Below are positions 1-13,600 of a DNA stretch of 64,000 nucleotides, in pieces. The DNA lies in the NCBI GenBank assembly GCA_013396655.1, contig WBMV01000270.1, positions 1,045,609 to 1,109,608 of the forward strand. Reading direction: 5' to 3'. This DNA is from Campylorhamphus procurvoides. Its lineage: Eukaryota > Chordata > Aves > Passeriformes > Dendrocolaptidae. The stretch's first letter is position 1, and each line of letters starts with the position of its first letter. The position numbers were made by a program, and so were the translations under genes. The notes beneath the pieces were generated by a model. The model saw only the letters and a program-made list of their open reading frames with translations. It did no database searches and was not told where the DNA came from.

Positions 1-3000
1 GTGAGTCCTGCGCTCCTCACTTCTATCAGGGTAAAGCAGGCAAGCCACAGTTATTTGCCCGTAGCAATTTCTGCTTTCTCCAAATAGATAAATAACTCAT
101 AAAGTGGAATTTCTGAACAGCAAAGCTTGCTAGATTCGGCAAGGAGTTTAGGTAGACAATGCAAATAGGCTCTCTCGTGGAGAGCCTAACTGGTAGGAAG
201 TTGGTAAGTTGGTACCTGAAATGTCAGGAAAGGCCGGTGTCACTGTTTGCTGTGTGTGTTTGCTTTGCTTTGGGTAGTCCAACTATTACCACCCTAAGAA
301 TGGGGCTTAATTTGCTTTTCCATATACATATGAAAGGACAAATCCAAACGGGAAAAACACTTGCCAAATACAGTTTTCACTTGCTTACTGTGCTGAATGC
401 AGCAGCACACTGCTAACTCTGTACAGCCATCTGTGTTAGGACAAACACAGGTCTCACCTTTTAGGGGGGTCCAGAGCAGGACTTCTTCCCTCCAGAGCAC
501 TGTTGTCACTCACACGTATAGTAACACAGCCCTTGCCCAACAGCCGGGGAGTTTTTCAGTCTCATGCACTCAGCCCAAGATTTCCAGCAGGCTTCTGTTT
601 GAATGCCCACTTTGACATTGGATCACATCTACTTTCAATTAAACTCAACAGCCTGTGGGAACAGATGCAGACTAAATTTACCTCCCATTTTGCCAAGCAC
701 AGAATTTTTAGAATAATAAATTGAAAACACATACAAGCAGCATATCTTTATTAGACAATTAATTATATAAATAAATAAAAATCTTTTAAAGCTCTGGGAA
801 TTCTGAAAGACTCAGATACTGAAAAAATTGCTCTCACAGAGGACATTCTTCAAAAAGTATGTGCAATATATTTGTTTGTAGCTCTGCCTCCCTTCATGAC
901 ACAGAGACCCAAAAATTCAGTCTGCCCTGTTTCTGCTCATAAATGAACTTACTTGATGTCAAAATCATGGTGTGGATCTTGTTTCTGTTCTGTAGAGCTA
1001 CTGTGTGTCCAAACATGAGTTCAGTAACAAAACACAGTATATAAGAGTTCATTATGTTTTACAGACATTAAATCATGACCTGGCTAGCATTCATGTCAGG
1101 CCCTACTAATTTTCACTTGCTGTGGCAGACATCATGTTTTTTTTTGACTGTATGAGTCAGGTAAGAAAGATGATGGACTTCTAATTATTGACCAAGGTGA
1201 TAAGTTCCCACACCTCTACGCTTTTTTCTATTGTGAGGTAAATATTCTATGATACATTCTATTCAGCATTATGGCATATCAGATAGGGAATGTAAGAACT
1301 TTTTTACATATACAGCCAAACTGAAATAAAGATAAGCAGAACAAAAAGTCTTCTTTGTGCCTCAGGATTTTTTTGTTCTTTAACACACTGTAAGCAATAA
1401 TTTCCTGTTGTCACTGTACTGTATAACATTATTGCAGACAATAGGAGAAGCCAAGTTGCCTGACAGAGATAATGCACCATATACAGTATAGACTACTTAC
1501 TTTCAATATCTTTCAATTAAACCTTAATAAAAGATGAATGGCAAGAAAAAACATGCTTAATGGTCTTAATTAACAAGATTTTTTGTTTTCTTTTCTTCTG
1601 TTAGTATTTTTCTGCTTTGTTTTGATTTTGTAATTTGGTACCAGAAAGACATGTTTCTTTCACAGTGTAATTGCTGACTTGTTATCAAAATCCTCATGGG
1701 AGAACTAATGGGAGTTAAAAAAAAACCCCAAAACGTCAAGAAACACATTGACCCTTCTCTTCCCATAAAGGAGTGAGAGAGAGATCCAACAGCTAAATAT
1801 GAAAGGAAAAAAATTTCAGCCTTTTGTAAAATAACTGGTGAATTGTACTTACTTATTGTAGGCTGAGCACACACTTTACCTGCTGCAATATATTTAAAAT
1901 TACATGTGTGCTTTTCACCATTTGGTAGCAGAAGAAAATGCATTTGTAAAGTCATGCTTAGTTCAAGAAAATTCTGATACAAATACTTGCATAAAATTTA
2001 TTGTGTTTCTATAGACACAGAAGAGATCAGAAGGGAATAGCTGCATCTATTAGATACATTTTTGGCACAACATTTAGCCACACCTCCCCTGTTAGTAGTA
2101 GTCATCATGATCTCACTAAACCTGGTATCCTTCCCTTACATTTTTATTTTTTTGTAAGCTGTCATCTCTAGCCCAACTGCAATAACTTCTCTGATAAAAT
2201 CTGTGTTTAGTCTGTGTTGGACAAATTTTTATTCTCATTCAAACACTGATTTTTCTGGGGCTTTGCCTGGGTGAAGACTGAGCTGAAAAATCAATAAGAC
2301 ATCAGGCTGTGCCTTCACAAACACATAGGAGAAGAAAGGATCTTGATTATGGGCAGATCTCAAGGCTGATCTTGCTGTGGTCCTTCCACTGCTGGAATGG
2401 GTTCCTCTAGGTTGCCATTTTCTGATTTCTGAGGCATAACCTACATTTCCAGAGATCATAATATAGGATAGTAGGCAAAGTGTTTTCCCTTTCTTGGAAA
2501 AAAAAACCCCAAACAACAAANGGAAATAGAACATAGACATTTGGCTGCTGCCAAAACCAGCAAGCACTTTACTTTGCAGATCCCTGTATGCCTAGATGTG
2601 GATCTCCACACGTGCTCTCAGGCTCTGTATGACCCCTTTGGTATCTTATCCTGGTAGGTCCCTTATGAGCTTGACCCTGTTGAGGTGCTTCAAGGATTCC
2701 CCATGTACACAATCAGGACTTAACTCTCCACACAATGTACAGGAAACTGCTTCTAATGAATGATGAGAGGATATCTCCCTTTCCTGTGACTCACCACTGG
2801 CCTGGGACCCAACAAGTCAGAGCAGAGGTGCCCAAGCCGAGAAGAGAGCAGAATTTCAGTCATATTGTCCCCAGGCGCTGTCTAACTGCTAAATGCACAC
2901 TGACAATACTAAGCATTTGCTTCAGAGATCAAATGATATATGGTTTCTTCTGGATTCATGCCAAACAACAAAGAGATCTGTATCTTAACAGAGATGTGAA

Positions 3001-4143
3001 TGCTGATGAAAGCTTCTGCAATGGGAACAGTAACAAAAACTGCTGGGCTGGATAGATCTCTAATGTGCAACATGACATAAGATTGGCCTTCTCTTTAACT
3101 GGAAAATAAACTCCACTACCTAGCTACCTATTTCTTAATTTTTAGGAAGCTAATTGCCCCTCAAACCAGGCAACATATACAAGAGCTCCTGTGAGGAGAG
3201 GTACAGATGCAGACTGGTGGTTTGATAATATGAGAATTGTTTCCAGAAGAAATCACTTCAAACTACAGACAAATTTAACTTCATGTGTGCAGACTGGCAA
3301 GCAGTATTTAATGAACTTAGAGTAATCTTTAAATCTTTTGACTAGTAGAAGAATATGTTCCTAGTATGACTAGACTCTGCCTGCTTTCTTGAGGTTGCAT
3401 TTACATTTGACAAGTATCTTTCCTGTTACATAAAGCTAATCTCTGTAACTGAGGTTGTAGGATGGATTATTCTAATAAGGGAAATTCAGAAGGGAATTGA
3501 AAACACTTTTCTCAGACTCATACACTAATTAATTAACAAAAGACTGTTCAACTCAGAAGATGGTACAAAAAGGCTTGGAAATTGAAGTCACTGAATTGCA
3601 GATTAACTTTCTTAAAAGGTACTGCCTTACAACATAGTTTTCTGCACGTGGAATAATTCTGGAACAGTTTTTATTTGATAAAGTTAAATCAGTGATTTTG
3701 TTTGAGCAGACAGGACCTTAAATTTCATTTCTAACTGATGGGAAGGCATCTCACATGCTGCAAGTCCTACCACTAGGACCGGTTGTGCTACTCCCTGTGG
3801 GAAGTTGGGAGTGTAAAACCTCTTTCATGAAGATATTCTGTATCACAGAACTATAGCAGTAGTGGAAAACTCTATTTAGAATGGATTTAGGACTGTTAAA
3901 AGCAACTCTTTGCCACTGTGTAAGGAGCAGGTCTGATCCCTCTTCCAAGACTGGAAGACTAAATACAGAGCACAAAGTACACATTTATGTGGAAGAGAAG
4001 TGAAAATGTATGTAAGTTATACTGCAGTTCAAATAAACTACAAGAATACCCAGGGTACTTTCAAAACTTAGTAGGAAAGTTATATATCTAAACATATTAA
4101 AATCTCCTTTCTATGGAACACTACTGATACAGGGAGTTAGTAC
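1..4143. other. AT-rich non-coding DNA, little recognisable
   Basis: No known repeat or gene is recognised apart from the weak exon candidate at 1853-1973. One unresolved base (N) is at 2521. The longest ORFs (for example 138 codons at 1566-1982, minus) show no family resemblance as a whole. Confidence 0.4.
1853..1973 (-). CDS. Candidate exon downstream of the 4144-4305 exon
   Basis: An open segment beginning in phase 0 after a CAG acceptor (TTTGTATCAG) and ending at a GTAAGT donor; an alternative GTAAAG donor lies at 1880. It encodes NFLELSMTLQMHFLLLPNG and more. The phase matches the end of the 4144-4305 exon. Third positions are AT-rich and the protein is not recognised, so support is weak. 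Confidence 0.25.
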
Positions 4144-4305
4144 CTTCACAATACATCTGAACAGAGGATTGGACAGGGTGATGGTGAATGAGACTATGCA
4201 GCAGGTGAGAGCAGGCACCAGGGTGGTGCTGTAGAGCACCCAGACCAGCACTGCAGACGTGCCTCCAAGCATAAAGTGGCTCTCCTTAGCCAAATATGTG
4301 ACATG
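4144..4305 (-). CDS. Exon of an unidentified multi-pass membrane protein
   Basis: I do not recognise the protein. The exon is exactly 54 codons, phase 0 to 0, with a strong pyrimidine tract and CAG acceptor at its high-coordinate end and a GTACTA donor. It encodes HVTYLAKESHFMLGG, then a continuous hydrophobic stretch of about 30 residues (starting TSAVLVWVLYSTTLVPAL) and an NPLFRCIVK end. G/C is strongly favoured at third codon positions (ACC, CTG, GTC, TGC, AGC) and the segment is much more GC-rich than its flanks, as expected of real coding sequence. The composition fits a membrane helix or re-entrant pair. Candidate in-phase neighbours are 5545-5600 and 1853-1973 on the same strand. It is not an ABC transmembrane exon that I can match. 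Confidence 0.55.
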
Positions 4306-6000
4306 CTGAAGGAGGGAGAGAAGCCTCAGTCACACGTTTGTTGCATAATTGTCAAATATATCTGCAATACAATTCTGTCAGAGGCAATTATCAGTGCAGT
4401 ATGAAGTATCAGTTTTCTTGGGAGGCCTTCGTCTGATAGGCTGAATGGCAACTATCAAATCTCCATTGGTTTGGCTCAAAAATATCACAGAGAGTTGCCT
4501 TTTCACTGAAATGGATTGTTTCCCACTCGTGGTAATGAAAATGAAATCTAAATTAGGTAAACTCTGTTTTCACCAAGTTAAGAACTTACTAAATAGCCTG
4601 GTCATTTTTATGCTCTATTTGGAAAACTCTCTTGATGCATTTTACATTTTCACAGGTTTTTTTCAGCCAAAAGTGTCAACATTTACTTACTGAAAATAAA
4701 ATGAAAAAACAGACACTGTAGCAGCTAGATAAAAATCACAAAGGAAATCTATATTTTTTTCCTATGTTTTTGGCACAAAAACAGGTCTTTTCAGTAATGC
4801 TAATTAGATTTACTTTTATCATGAGAACAGTGTGTGGAAATTTCAGTCAGCACTGCAGGTCTTGTGCTGGATGGTGAGGTCCTGTCTACTGAAAGATGAA
4901 TAGTATACTTTTATAGGATGATAGGCTAGACTATCCCTCTATGACAAAGGTCATGTGGAAGTAAAACCATCACAGCAAGTGTCTACTTGAAGATTTGCAA
5001 AAAAAAAAAAAAAAAAGCACCTTTTCTACAGGCATATTCACAGTTCGTTTCCTAAAGCATCCGAAACAAGTCAAAACAAGTGAGCAGGACAAGAGGGTGG
5101 AGGGCCCAAGTGAACAGCAATATCTACTTGCAGGGTAAGCAAGTGACTGTCCCAGTTGAAGTTTCCCAGCTGTTACATGGTTTGAGCTTTTCCAGCTTTC
5201 AAACTACAAATCAGATATTTCCAGATACTTACTAAACTGTGTTACAAAAAAAAAATATTCAGCACTATGCAAAAAGTACCCAAAAGCTTCTGACAGTCTT
5301 GGCTTGCACCCATAATAAAAAAAGCAGTTCCCTTAGCAAAGTGATGGATGAACAGAAGACCTGACACATGAGGTGTCCTGAAGAGGACAATCAAAGCAAC
5401 TGAAACTCAGAAAAATGTAAATCTTAACTGTCAAGCAAAATACATTAGGATGAAATATTATAAGTTTAGATGTAAAAAATACAAAAGTGAAATAAGCTTA
5501 TATTTAACAAACACAATCTGTCTTTTCAGAGATGTGACTCTAACCTGTCTCTCAATAGTCTTCCTTTTCCTCTCTTCCATTTCCCGCTTCAAAGAACAGT
5601 CTGGTTTGCACTTTGTGTGTTTTGCCACTCCAAGTTTTTATGGGACAGTCTCCTGCCCAGCATGTCTGCTGGGCTGCCCCACACTCAGCAGTGACTGCTC
5701 TCTTGCTCATAACCTAGCGTGAGCAAGAACACTAATAGAATAGTGTAAACAAATAGTTCACACAAACAGGTCCTTGTCATTAAATGCAGAGAGCAGTGCA
5801 CACGTAGAGGGCACTGTGGAAGGTTAGGTGCAGAAATAGATGTTGGAATGTGTCAAGAAAGAAATGAGCAGCTGACTTGAAAAAATCTGTAAAGATGGTT
5901 GCAAGCAGTAGAAGATAAGTCATCAGGAACTCTAGTGGTGCCTGACTCTAATGTGCAAGGACGGAGGACTTTAATTTGAATGTTGCAGACATCTATTGGT
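4306..6000. other. Non-coding DNA with a poly-A run
   Basis: An intron or intergenic stretch around the candidate exon at 5545-5600. It contains an 18-base A homopolymer at 4999-5016. No repeat family was recognised. Confidence 0.4.
5545..5600 (-). CDS. Candidate exon upstream of the 4144-4305 exon
   Basis: A 56-nt open segment with a CAG acceptor and GTTAGA donor, ending in phase 0 so that it would join the 4144-4305 exon. It encodes CSLKREMEERKRKTIERQ, a basic/acidic helix plausible as a cytoplasmic segment before a membrane helix. The DNA is a polypurine run, which by itself yields Lys/Arg/Glu codons, so this may be chance. Confidence 0.28.
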
Positions 6001-6003
6001 AAT

Positions 6004-6260
6004 TCATAGAATTATAGAATGGTTTGGGTTGGGAGGGACCTTAAAGATTACCCAGTTCCAACCCTCCTGCCATTGGCAGTGATAATAAGCTATGTAAGTT
6101 TTACAGCTACATGGGGACACCTTTCACTAGATTAGGTTGCTCAAAGACCCATCTAACCTCGCCTTGAACACTTCCAGGAATGGGGCATCTGCAACTTCTC
6201 TGGGCAACCTGTCCCAGGATCTCACCACCTTCATTTGAAATGAGCCTATTTAAAAAAAAC
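6004..6260 (-). mobile_element. CR1 LINE 3'-end fragment
   Basis: Reads ATAGAATGGTTTGGGTTGGG on the plus strand, the reverse complement of the CR1 3' end. This is followed by the usual antisense text (TTAAAGATTACCCAGTTCCA, then the stretches about fast-decaying 3' UTR ending near GATCTCACCACC). It is 5' truncated, as most CR1 copies are. Confidence 0.85.
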
Positions 6261-6884
6261 CCTGTCTTGTGTGTTTTACTCAACTTGTAATAACTGTGAG
6301 AGCTGAAAGAGGCCGACTCTGAACTCATGTGTCTGTTCCAGCAAGGCCCACCATCAGCCCTTACTGAGATATTTTTTGTGTAATTAGGTTTAAGAGCATC
6401 ATTCATTTACTCTTAGATTTTTTGCATAATAAATTTGAAATATGTTTCAATTATTCCTTGATCATTTGGTAAAAATACAAAGTTTGAGAAAAATTAATTT
6501 TTGGCCAGTTTTGCTGACTTATTAATTTAATTAATCAAAATATTTTTTTAAAATCAAATGCTGACTTATGCAGAACTTTATTTTAGTGTCAGTGAAGGAT
6601 CATGTTTGGCCTTTTTTTTCAAATCTGATTCATGGCCCACTGAAATTTATAGGAGCCATTCATTAGCTATAATGAGCTTTGAAATGGATCCCTTGTGAAA
6701 CAGACTGCTCAGATAAGAACAGATGCAATCATATTTGAATTTTTAAACTATATAGCCTGAACCTGAATTGTTTGTATTCAAGTCCAAGTGTGCTGACTTA
6801 GAAGAAGAGATAATTGCAACAGTTAAATGCATCTGCCTACTGACTTTTACTGATTGCCATGAATCTGTCATGCTAACAAATGCA

Positions 6885-7640
6885 TAAATGGAATTCTGAA
6901 AGAGTTTACCCTGGTTGTGTTACATTCAATATTTTCATCAATGACCTAGATGGGAAGAAGAGCATGCTTATTAAATTTCCAGAAAATGTCAAGTTGAGAG
7001 AGACTGTATGGTGGAGGACAGGATTAGAATTCAAAATTACTTTGACTAGCTGAATAAATTGTCTGAAAAAAATAGGGTAATATTCAATAGCGACATGTTC
7101 TAAGAACTTAACTCACTCAGGAGTGACCAGTTGCAGAAGTACAGGCTAATCAGAGTGACTGGCTTGGTGGTATTTTTATGAAAAAGAAGATCTGAGTTTA
7201 TGGTTAAATTAAATTTTGACAAAAGTCAACAGTGTTATGCTGTTGCAAAACACTCTTCTGACATACAGTAGGCAGGAATACAGATTATAGTATGTGTTGA
7301 ATAATCCTTCTGCTCTGCTCAGTATTGTGAATGCCTCAGCTGGAGTATGCTGCCTGGCTTTGCCAAAGGACTTCATGAACAATGGGTGCCAGCTGGAAAA
7401 TGTCCAGCAGAAAACAACGATGATGAACAGCAAAGATGATTTAGGTTAGATATCAGGGCAAAACAGTCCTTTCAACAAGGAGAGTGAAGCAGAGATTGCT
7501 GAAGGGTAGGAATTGTCAGCACTGGAAATCTTAAAGAGCTATTTGAACAAGCATCTTTCTCTAATGACACTGGTGTAGGTGATCATGCCTTGAGGACATA
7601 CAGGGTGATCTTCTTGGGTCTCTTCCAACCCTTTGGTTCA
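6885..7640 (+). mobile_element. Old, degraded CR1-type LINE (RT end and 3' UTR)
   Basis: Near 6925-6990 the plus strand still translates in pieces as IFINDLDGKKSMLIKF-like text, the conserved CR1 reverse-transcriptase segment before the catalytic box. It continues with a decayed LEYA-like segment near 7330 and a 3' end with GTGATCTTCTTGGGTCTCTTCC near 7605-7626. The reading frame is heavily broken and it appears much older than the copies at 14-20 kb. Confidence 0.6.
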
Positions 7641-10600
7641 GGAAGGATTATACTGGGTGACTGTCTCCAGCAGAAGCCAAGAGTCACCTTGCTCACACCG
7701 ATGAGTTAGTAAATGGTTGTAGACTTGTCCAAGCTCATCTAAAAAAGAGAGGATTTCAAAAGTTGTATCCATGGACCTGTTTTTATGCAGAGAGTCTTCC
7801 TGGCCAGTACTTTTTCTGATGTAAATAATGGCTTGTTGTTTCAGTCCCATTGTGACTGTCAGCCTGGGACCCCTGCTGTTCGAAGCCATCAGGTCTTGCT
7901 TGTAGTGCCACACTTTCTGGAAGTCTTCACACTTGGTCTTAAGGTATTTTAAAGTTAGAAGTAGTTGGCAGTAATACAAATTAACGTAACAAGAAATTGA
8001 AGTATGGCATACAAACATTCAGGGCATCCAGGGATAGACAATTCAGGAGTAGAATACGAACTTCTAAAAAATGACCTATAGCAGTATAAATTGGAAGTGA
8101 AAATTGTTAAAGGACTAAATATGAACTTAAATTTGAACTAAGCTGAGCTACAGTGTGAAACCGGAACAAATTATTTTACAGTTTTTAATTTGTTTAATTT
8201 GCTCTTCCAAATGAGGCCCATCACTTCACTCCTTAGCACCAAGAGTCCAGTTTAATGATTTAAACTTCCTTTCAAAAAAATTAACATAAAACTAAAACAA
8301 CAATATAAGATTATACAGCTACTTAATTATATCTGTCACTGTTAGTTCTAAGGGAGTGTGCTCAGCTGCATATTTTATGGAGGAGGAAAAGAGGGAGTAA
8401 GCACTTGAGTCAAAAGCTGAAAAATTATCTGCAGCCACTTTCATATTCAGTTCAATATAAAAAGTGTGTATTTTTTCTCTAAAGGCAAGAAGAATACTGA
8501 TCAGGTTAAAAGACTCCTAGTCCTAAATAGGACTTGCCTACTATGAAAAAAAAAACCAAACCTGTAAAACCAGCAGGTCAGACAACACCCTTTTCCTTTT
8601 GATACTAACTGCTCCTTGCCCCTCCCCTNATGTTTTATGGCACTGTTTTTGCATTTACTAAATTAAAATATGCTTCATGTCTTGCCATTGCTTCTGGTGA
8701 ATTCTTATTATTTTTTCATTGGTAACAACAACAAGAATAATTGCGCTTATTGCTGGTAAGCTGGTAAGTGAACATAATGGCTGTCCTTTTGTTCTGGGTG
8801 AAGGCAAGAGCTTGTTCTATCATCTGAAAAAAAATAAGAGAAGTGATAATCTGTCTACACGGTCAGGCAAGAAGTGAAATGAGTTTGGAAGCCTATGAAA
8901 TGCAGCTCTGGATATGCAAATTTAGGCAAATTAAGACTGGTAGGATCTATTTCTATGAGTCTGCAAAACATCTCTATGTAATATGTCTGTCACTGACTAG
9001 CTGAGGAAACTGTGCTTTTTGTGGGTCTGCTTTACTAGATAGGTTACACACATTCCAGATCCTAATATAAAGCCTTTCACATGTGATAACTCTGTTGGCA
9101 AAATTTGTACTTTATTGACAGCATCTTTCCACCACAGGGATGGGTAGAGCACACGCTCCTTCATGAAGTTGAGTCTAACAAGCAAAATCAGTTGAGTTTG
9201 ATTTGAAATCTAATCCAAATAAAACTGAGGTCTACAGAGCACTGAGGGAGCACAAACTGATACCAAATGAGGGATGCTACTCCTTTATATGTTGGGATAT
9301 ATTGTAAAGTAACAAACAGGCCCCTTTGCTCTTTCCCCCTAAGGTTAAGCAGCTGTGTTGTCTCTATGCTGCAACTTCATCAATTATGTCTTATGAATAT
9401 CAGGTCTGAAATTTCCAGTTACAGGCAAAACCTGAAGGGTTTGTCTACCCAGAGAAATTTATTGCCAGAACTAAAACTGCCTTCATGGATACTCTTACTC
9501 CATCCATCCCCATGGGGAATTACAGCAGTATAGTTAAGCTGGTAAATTTTCCTATTTAGACAGGCCCAGACATCTCAAGAAGCACTACTGAATTAAATAT
9601 TTCTCCTGGGGGAGTAATATATATACATACTTTCATCAGGTTTTGGTCATACCTACACATACAACAAACAAGTTAAAGAGACAACTACCTACAGTTTTGT
9701 TACAAGGATGTTTTTTCCCGCCATATTCTTAGCCCAACAGACAGCCCAGCTTTGAGCAGCACGACTCTCTGTGACTCTGAGCCAAATTTTGTGAAGCAAA
9801 AACCTCTTAGAGTAACATCTGCAAATCTTTTTCCTCCCAAAAATCCTAAGTCTACACTGTGTAGTAAAGTTGTTAGAAGTGCAGGATAAAATATGGGTAG
9901 TTATCCACTGAGACTTATTCTACCTTTTCTGCAGGAGCAAGGCTAGAATCTGATGCTAATCTCATATTCCTGTTTTTCAGCTTAGATGGGTGTTGGAGAA
10001 ATAGTTGTGGTTTTTTACACTACATATGTGCTGAGAGAGAAACTTTAGAACCAACAGCAGAAGATGCATTAAAATGGCTTTTTATTACCCAATTACTTCT
10101 AAATATATTCTCAGGGGTAACAACATATTTCACTGAAAGACACAGAATTCTTAAAATTTTTATTTAGACTCTCTTGTAAAATGTAAGGTATAAGAAGTAC
10201 ACATGGCCTCATATGTCATCAAAAACTATGAATAAAGTCCCTACTCTAGGGAATTAAGGGCTTAAGTATCTTGACTAGAACTGGGTTGTCCACCCAGGAA
10301 CAGTCTTTCAAGTATCAGTTGGGACACACACTAATGCATATCTTGCTCTCTGTCACCTGTTCATATGATGATCAGAAATCCTTGGGCCATAAATCTGGCT
10401 GTGCAGATGTTAATTAAAGCTTCTTGATGCTAAGAAAACTGATGACTATCAGTTCCTCTGTGTTGGTTTTACTTGCTTTTGATGGATTTTAAGGGCTTTT
10501 GGAATGCACCAGTTCAACCATACTTTTAGGATTTAAATATCTGTCTTAGTTCAAATAAAAAAACTCAAATACTCAGAAATCACCCCCATATATTCTGAGA

Positions 10601-13600
10601 TAAAACAAACAAAAAACCAAATCAAGCCAAACAACAAAACCAAAAAATAGTTCATACAATATGATTTGTACACAAGACTTATTTGAACTATAATAATGTG
10701 ACCAGGTAGTGGATGTGTCCATATAAAGGCTAAAATATCACAGAATGCTACTGTGAAAGAAGGTAATGAAGTTCCTACTTGTATTAAAATGGCAGTTAAC
10801 AGGCTTCAGCACGGTCTATAGTTGTTTAAAAAAATTCCTGAGCACTTAGTTTCATCAGTTCGTAACATCTTGGGTTTTGGTTTGCATTTATGAGGATGGC
10901 TGTAATTTCTCTTCCTTCAAGGACATTGGTAAAGGGCTGGAAAGACAGTAAAGGACTACCAATTTGGGAAATATTTCCTGGTTGTGTAAGACAAATTATA
11001 CACTTGGCAACCTTAAACACACAAAATTACAATAAAGTAGAAAGTAAGCATTAAAAGAAAGCTCAGAATTTTTAACGTAAGCATTTAAAACCCAAAAGAA
11101 AAAAGAAACTCAGGAAAACTATTTTCAAATTGAAGTAAGCATGGAACTTGCAGCAAGATCCTGCATTTGTCATGCAGAGTATTAGTTTAGCAACTTTCTG
11201 AGCTAACAGTTAAGATAGTAACCTGACATGGCTGTGTATAGTGGGGTAACATAAGAAACTTGAGAATCAGTTGTTATTCTGTACTCCCACTGAGGAAAGC
11301 ACAGAAGTTAGAGTTTCCATCTGGAGTATCCACACTGGATCAAATTGCCCCCGTTGTCTTCATCCTTTCTCTTTTCTTGTATGTTGTTAGGGATCTCTGT
11401 ACATTTTTACACAAGACCCCAAGATTTATCTTCTCTGAGCGTTTTGTAGTGAAAAATCAGGGGTTTTTCTTATGTAGTTTTTATGTTTTGTGGGGTTTTT
11501 TGTTGTTGTTGTTTGTTTGTTGTGGGGTTTTTTTTTTAATTTTATTTGGAGAAGGCAGGGAAGAGTGAATGTTGAACAACAGCTGCTCTTGTGCCTGCTA
11601 AGCAAATCTGGCATGATAACTGTATAACCCCCTGTGAAGTGGAACACTGGCAAGGACAGGAGCATTCACAGAATGAGAGGATGTGGCCAACCCAAGGGAG
11701 TGAAGGAGGTTTCCAAAATCCAAAGCTATTGCACTTGCTGATGCTGAGCCACCCTTTATTAAGTCTTCATCATTGTCCCTGAAAGTAGGATTTCATTTCC
11801 ACTTATACTGACTCAAATTATTCCTCAGTAAAACTGGACTCACACTGACATGATGACAGTTTAGCTGTCTAATCTGATGTAAACTGGGATGGCTCCATTG
11901 GTATCTGTGGAGTCATAGTGAAGCAGAACAAAATAACAGCTTTTCTCTTAATTTGCAACTTGCTGATACTCATTTTTAAGCTGGATAAGGAAAAATGCAT
12001 CCTGTTTTCTTACAGATTAGCAATAATAAAATTCACTATGTTAGTAATAAGTAACAGTAGCAGTCATCCTTCCTGTAAACCGCTCAAGGCTGGGCAGTAG
12101 TTCTTTTTCCACAGGTATGACACTAGTTAGGTCATAATGAAATCATCGGTACAGTAAATTGCGGTTTTAGCTCATGCTCTTCTACAGGGTAACAGAACAG
12201 AAGTGTTTTCCCTTCATCCATGGGTGTCAACAACTGCTAGTATGTCCAACTTCACCTTGAAAGGACAAGCCTTCTTGAATGGGGACATCTGAGTGAGAGA
12301 GGCACAAAAGAAATATTACAGAGCTCTAAAATTCTATCAAATGTGCCCTTTGAAATGTGATCAAGAATGCTTACATTCTACTTATGTTCTGAAAACTAAT
12401 AATTACATTTAGACATTTGTCTTAAAATGCTCACATTGGATTAAGAATCTCTTGTAGATATATGTTTTTGGGTAGCTCTGTCATACTCAGAAGCCCCGCA
12501 GTATTGCATTCACCAAAAGATTTCTGCAATATCATTGAAATGCTGGTGTAGCTGTAATGGTGAATAACTATTCTGAATAACCCTTATTAACTATTCTCCA
12601 GTTTTATTCTACTATGATCAGTCTTTAATTTTAGGTCTGAAGTTGTATGTTAAGACTTAAAAGAATGCTAATATTCACAGGAAAAAAAAAAGTTCAGTGT
12701 TTGCATGAAAAATAATGGCAAACTTGACCATGTAGGGGGATATGTGATGTTCTTTCCAAAATAAACAACATTTTAACACTCAGAAACATTGTAAATATAA
12801 AACTACACCAGTCTTTGGACTCTTAAATGCTTATGATTTAAATACAACAGTGCTCATTTATAGTCTGTGTGCCTGTCCTCCATGATCCCTTGAAAATCAT
12901 ATCAAGATATTGTGATTGTGCTATCTTTAAATATAATGTAGCATTATCAGTGTTCTTGTCAACAACAAAACTACAGTATGAAGGAGGGTTGTGTACTATA
13001 CTGTAAGTGTAATTGAAACATCTATTTGAGTTAAGTCATGTTTGATCTGTGCTTACTTTTTACACATTATGAATTTACCGTGAAAAAGATCACATTTTCT
13101 TGTTATTGAAGGGGACAATAGGATAAAGTCTTTTTTTCACTAGGCTCTTTCTGCTTTATGTTGCTGATTTTTACAACATGAAGAACTTTTTGCATTACCA
13201 AAAAGAAGTCTTGAAAAGCATAATTTTTCATCACCAGACTCTTCATAGGAAAGTTCATGGCATCTCTGGCAAACTGGGTTTTTTTTGTCCTGCTTGATAG
13301 CAGGTCCTGAAACAGTCTTTATTTAAACTGATTATTTTCTACAGTTAAAGAATCAATAAGAAAAATAAAAGTTTTCAGTAATGGGAGAAAAACACAGCAT
13401 TGCTTTAAAAAGATTATATGGTTTAATGCAGTTAATTGAGGGAATTAGACAGAAAGGCAGATAGGTAAATAAGCAGGGCATCTCACAGTAAAGCAAAAAT
13501 AATTAAAAAAGGAGCTGTCTTGCATGGTTTATGACTGTGCATCAAGTAATTTTTTTCTCTTAGATAATTTTTCTGTAAATTCTGCCTCTTGTCACTTGTG

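Noticed and set aside
1..6. GTGAGT at the very first bases, resembling a splice donor
   Set aside because: No exon can be seen before it because the window starts there; not supportable.
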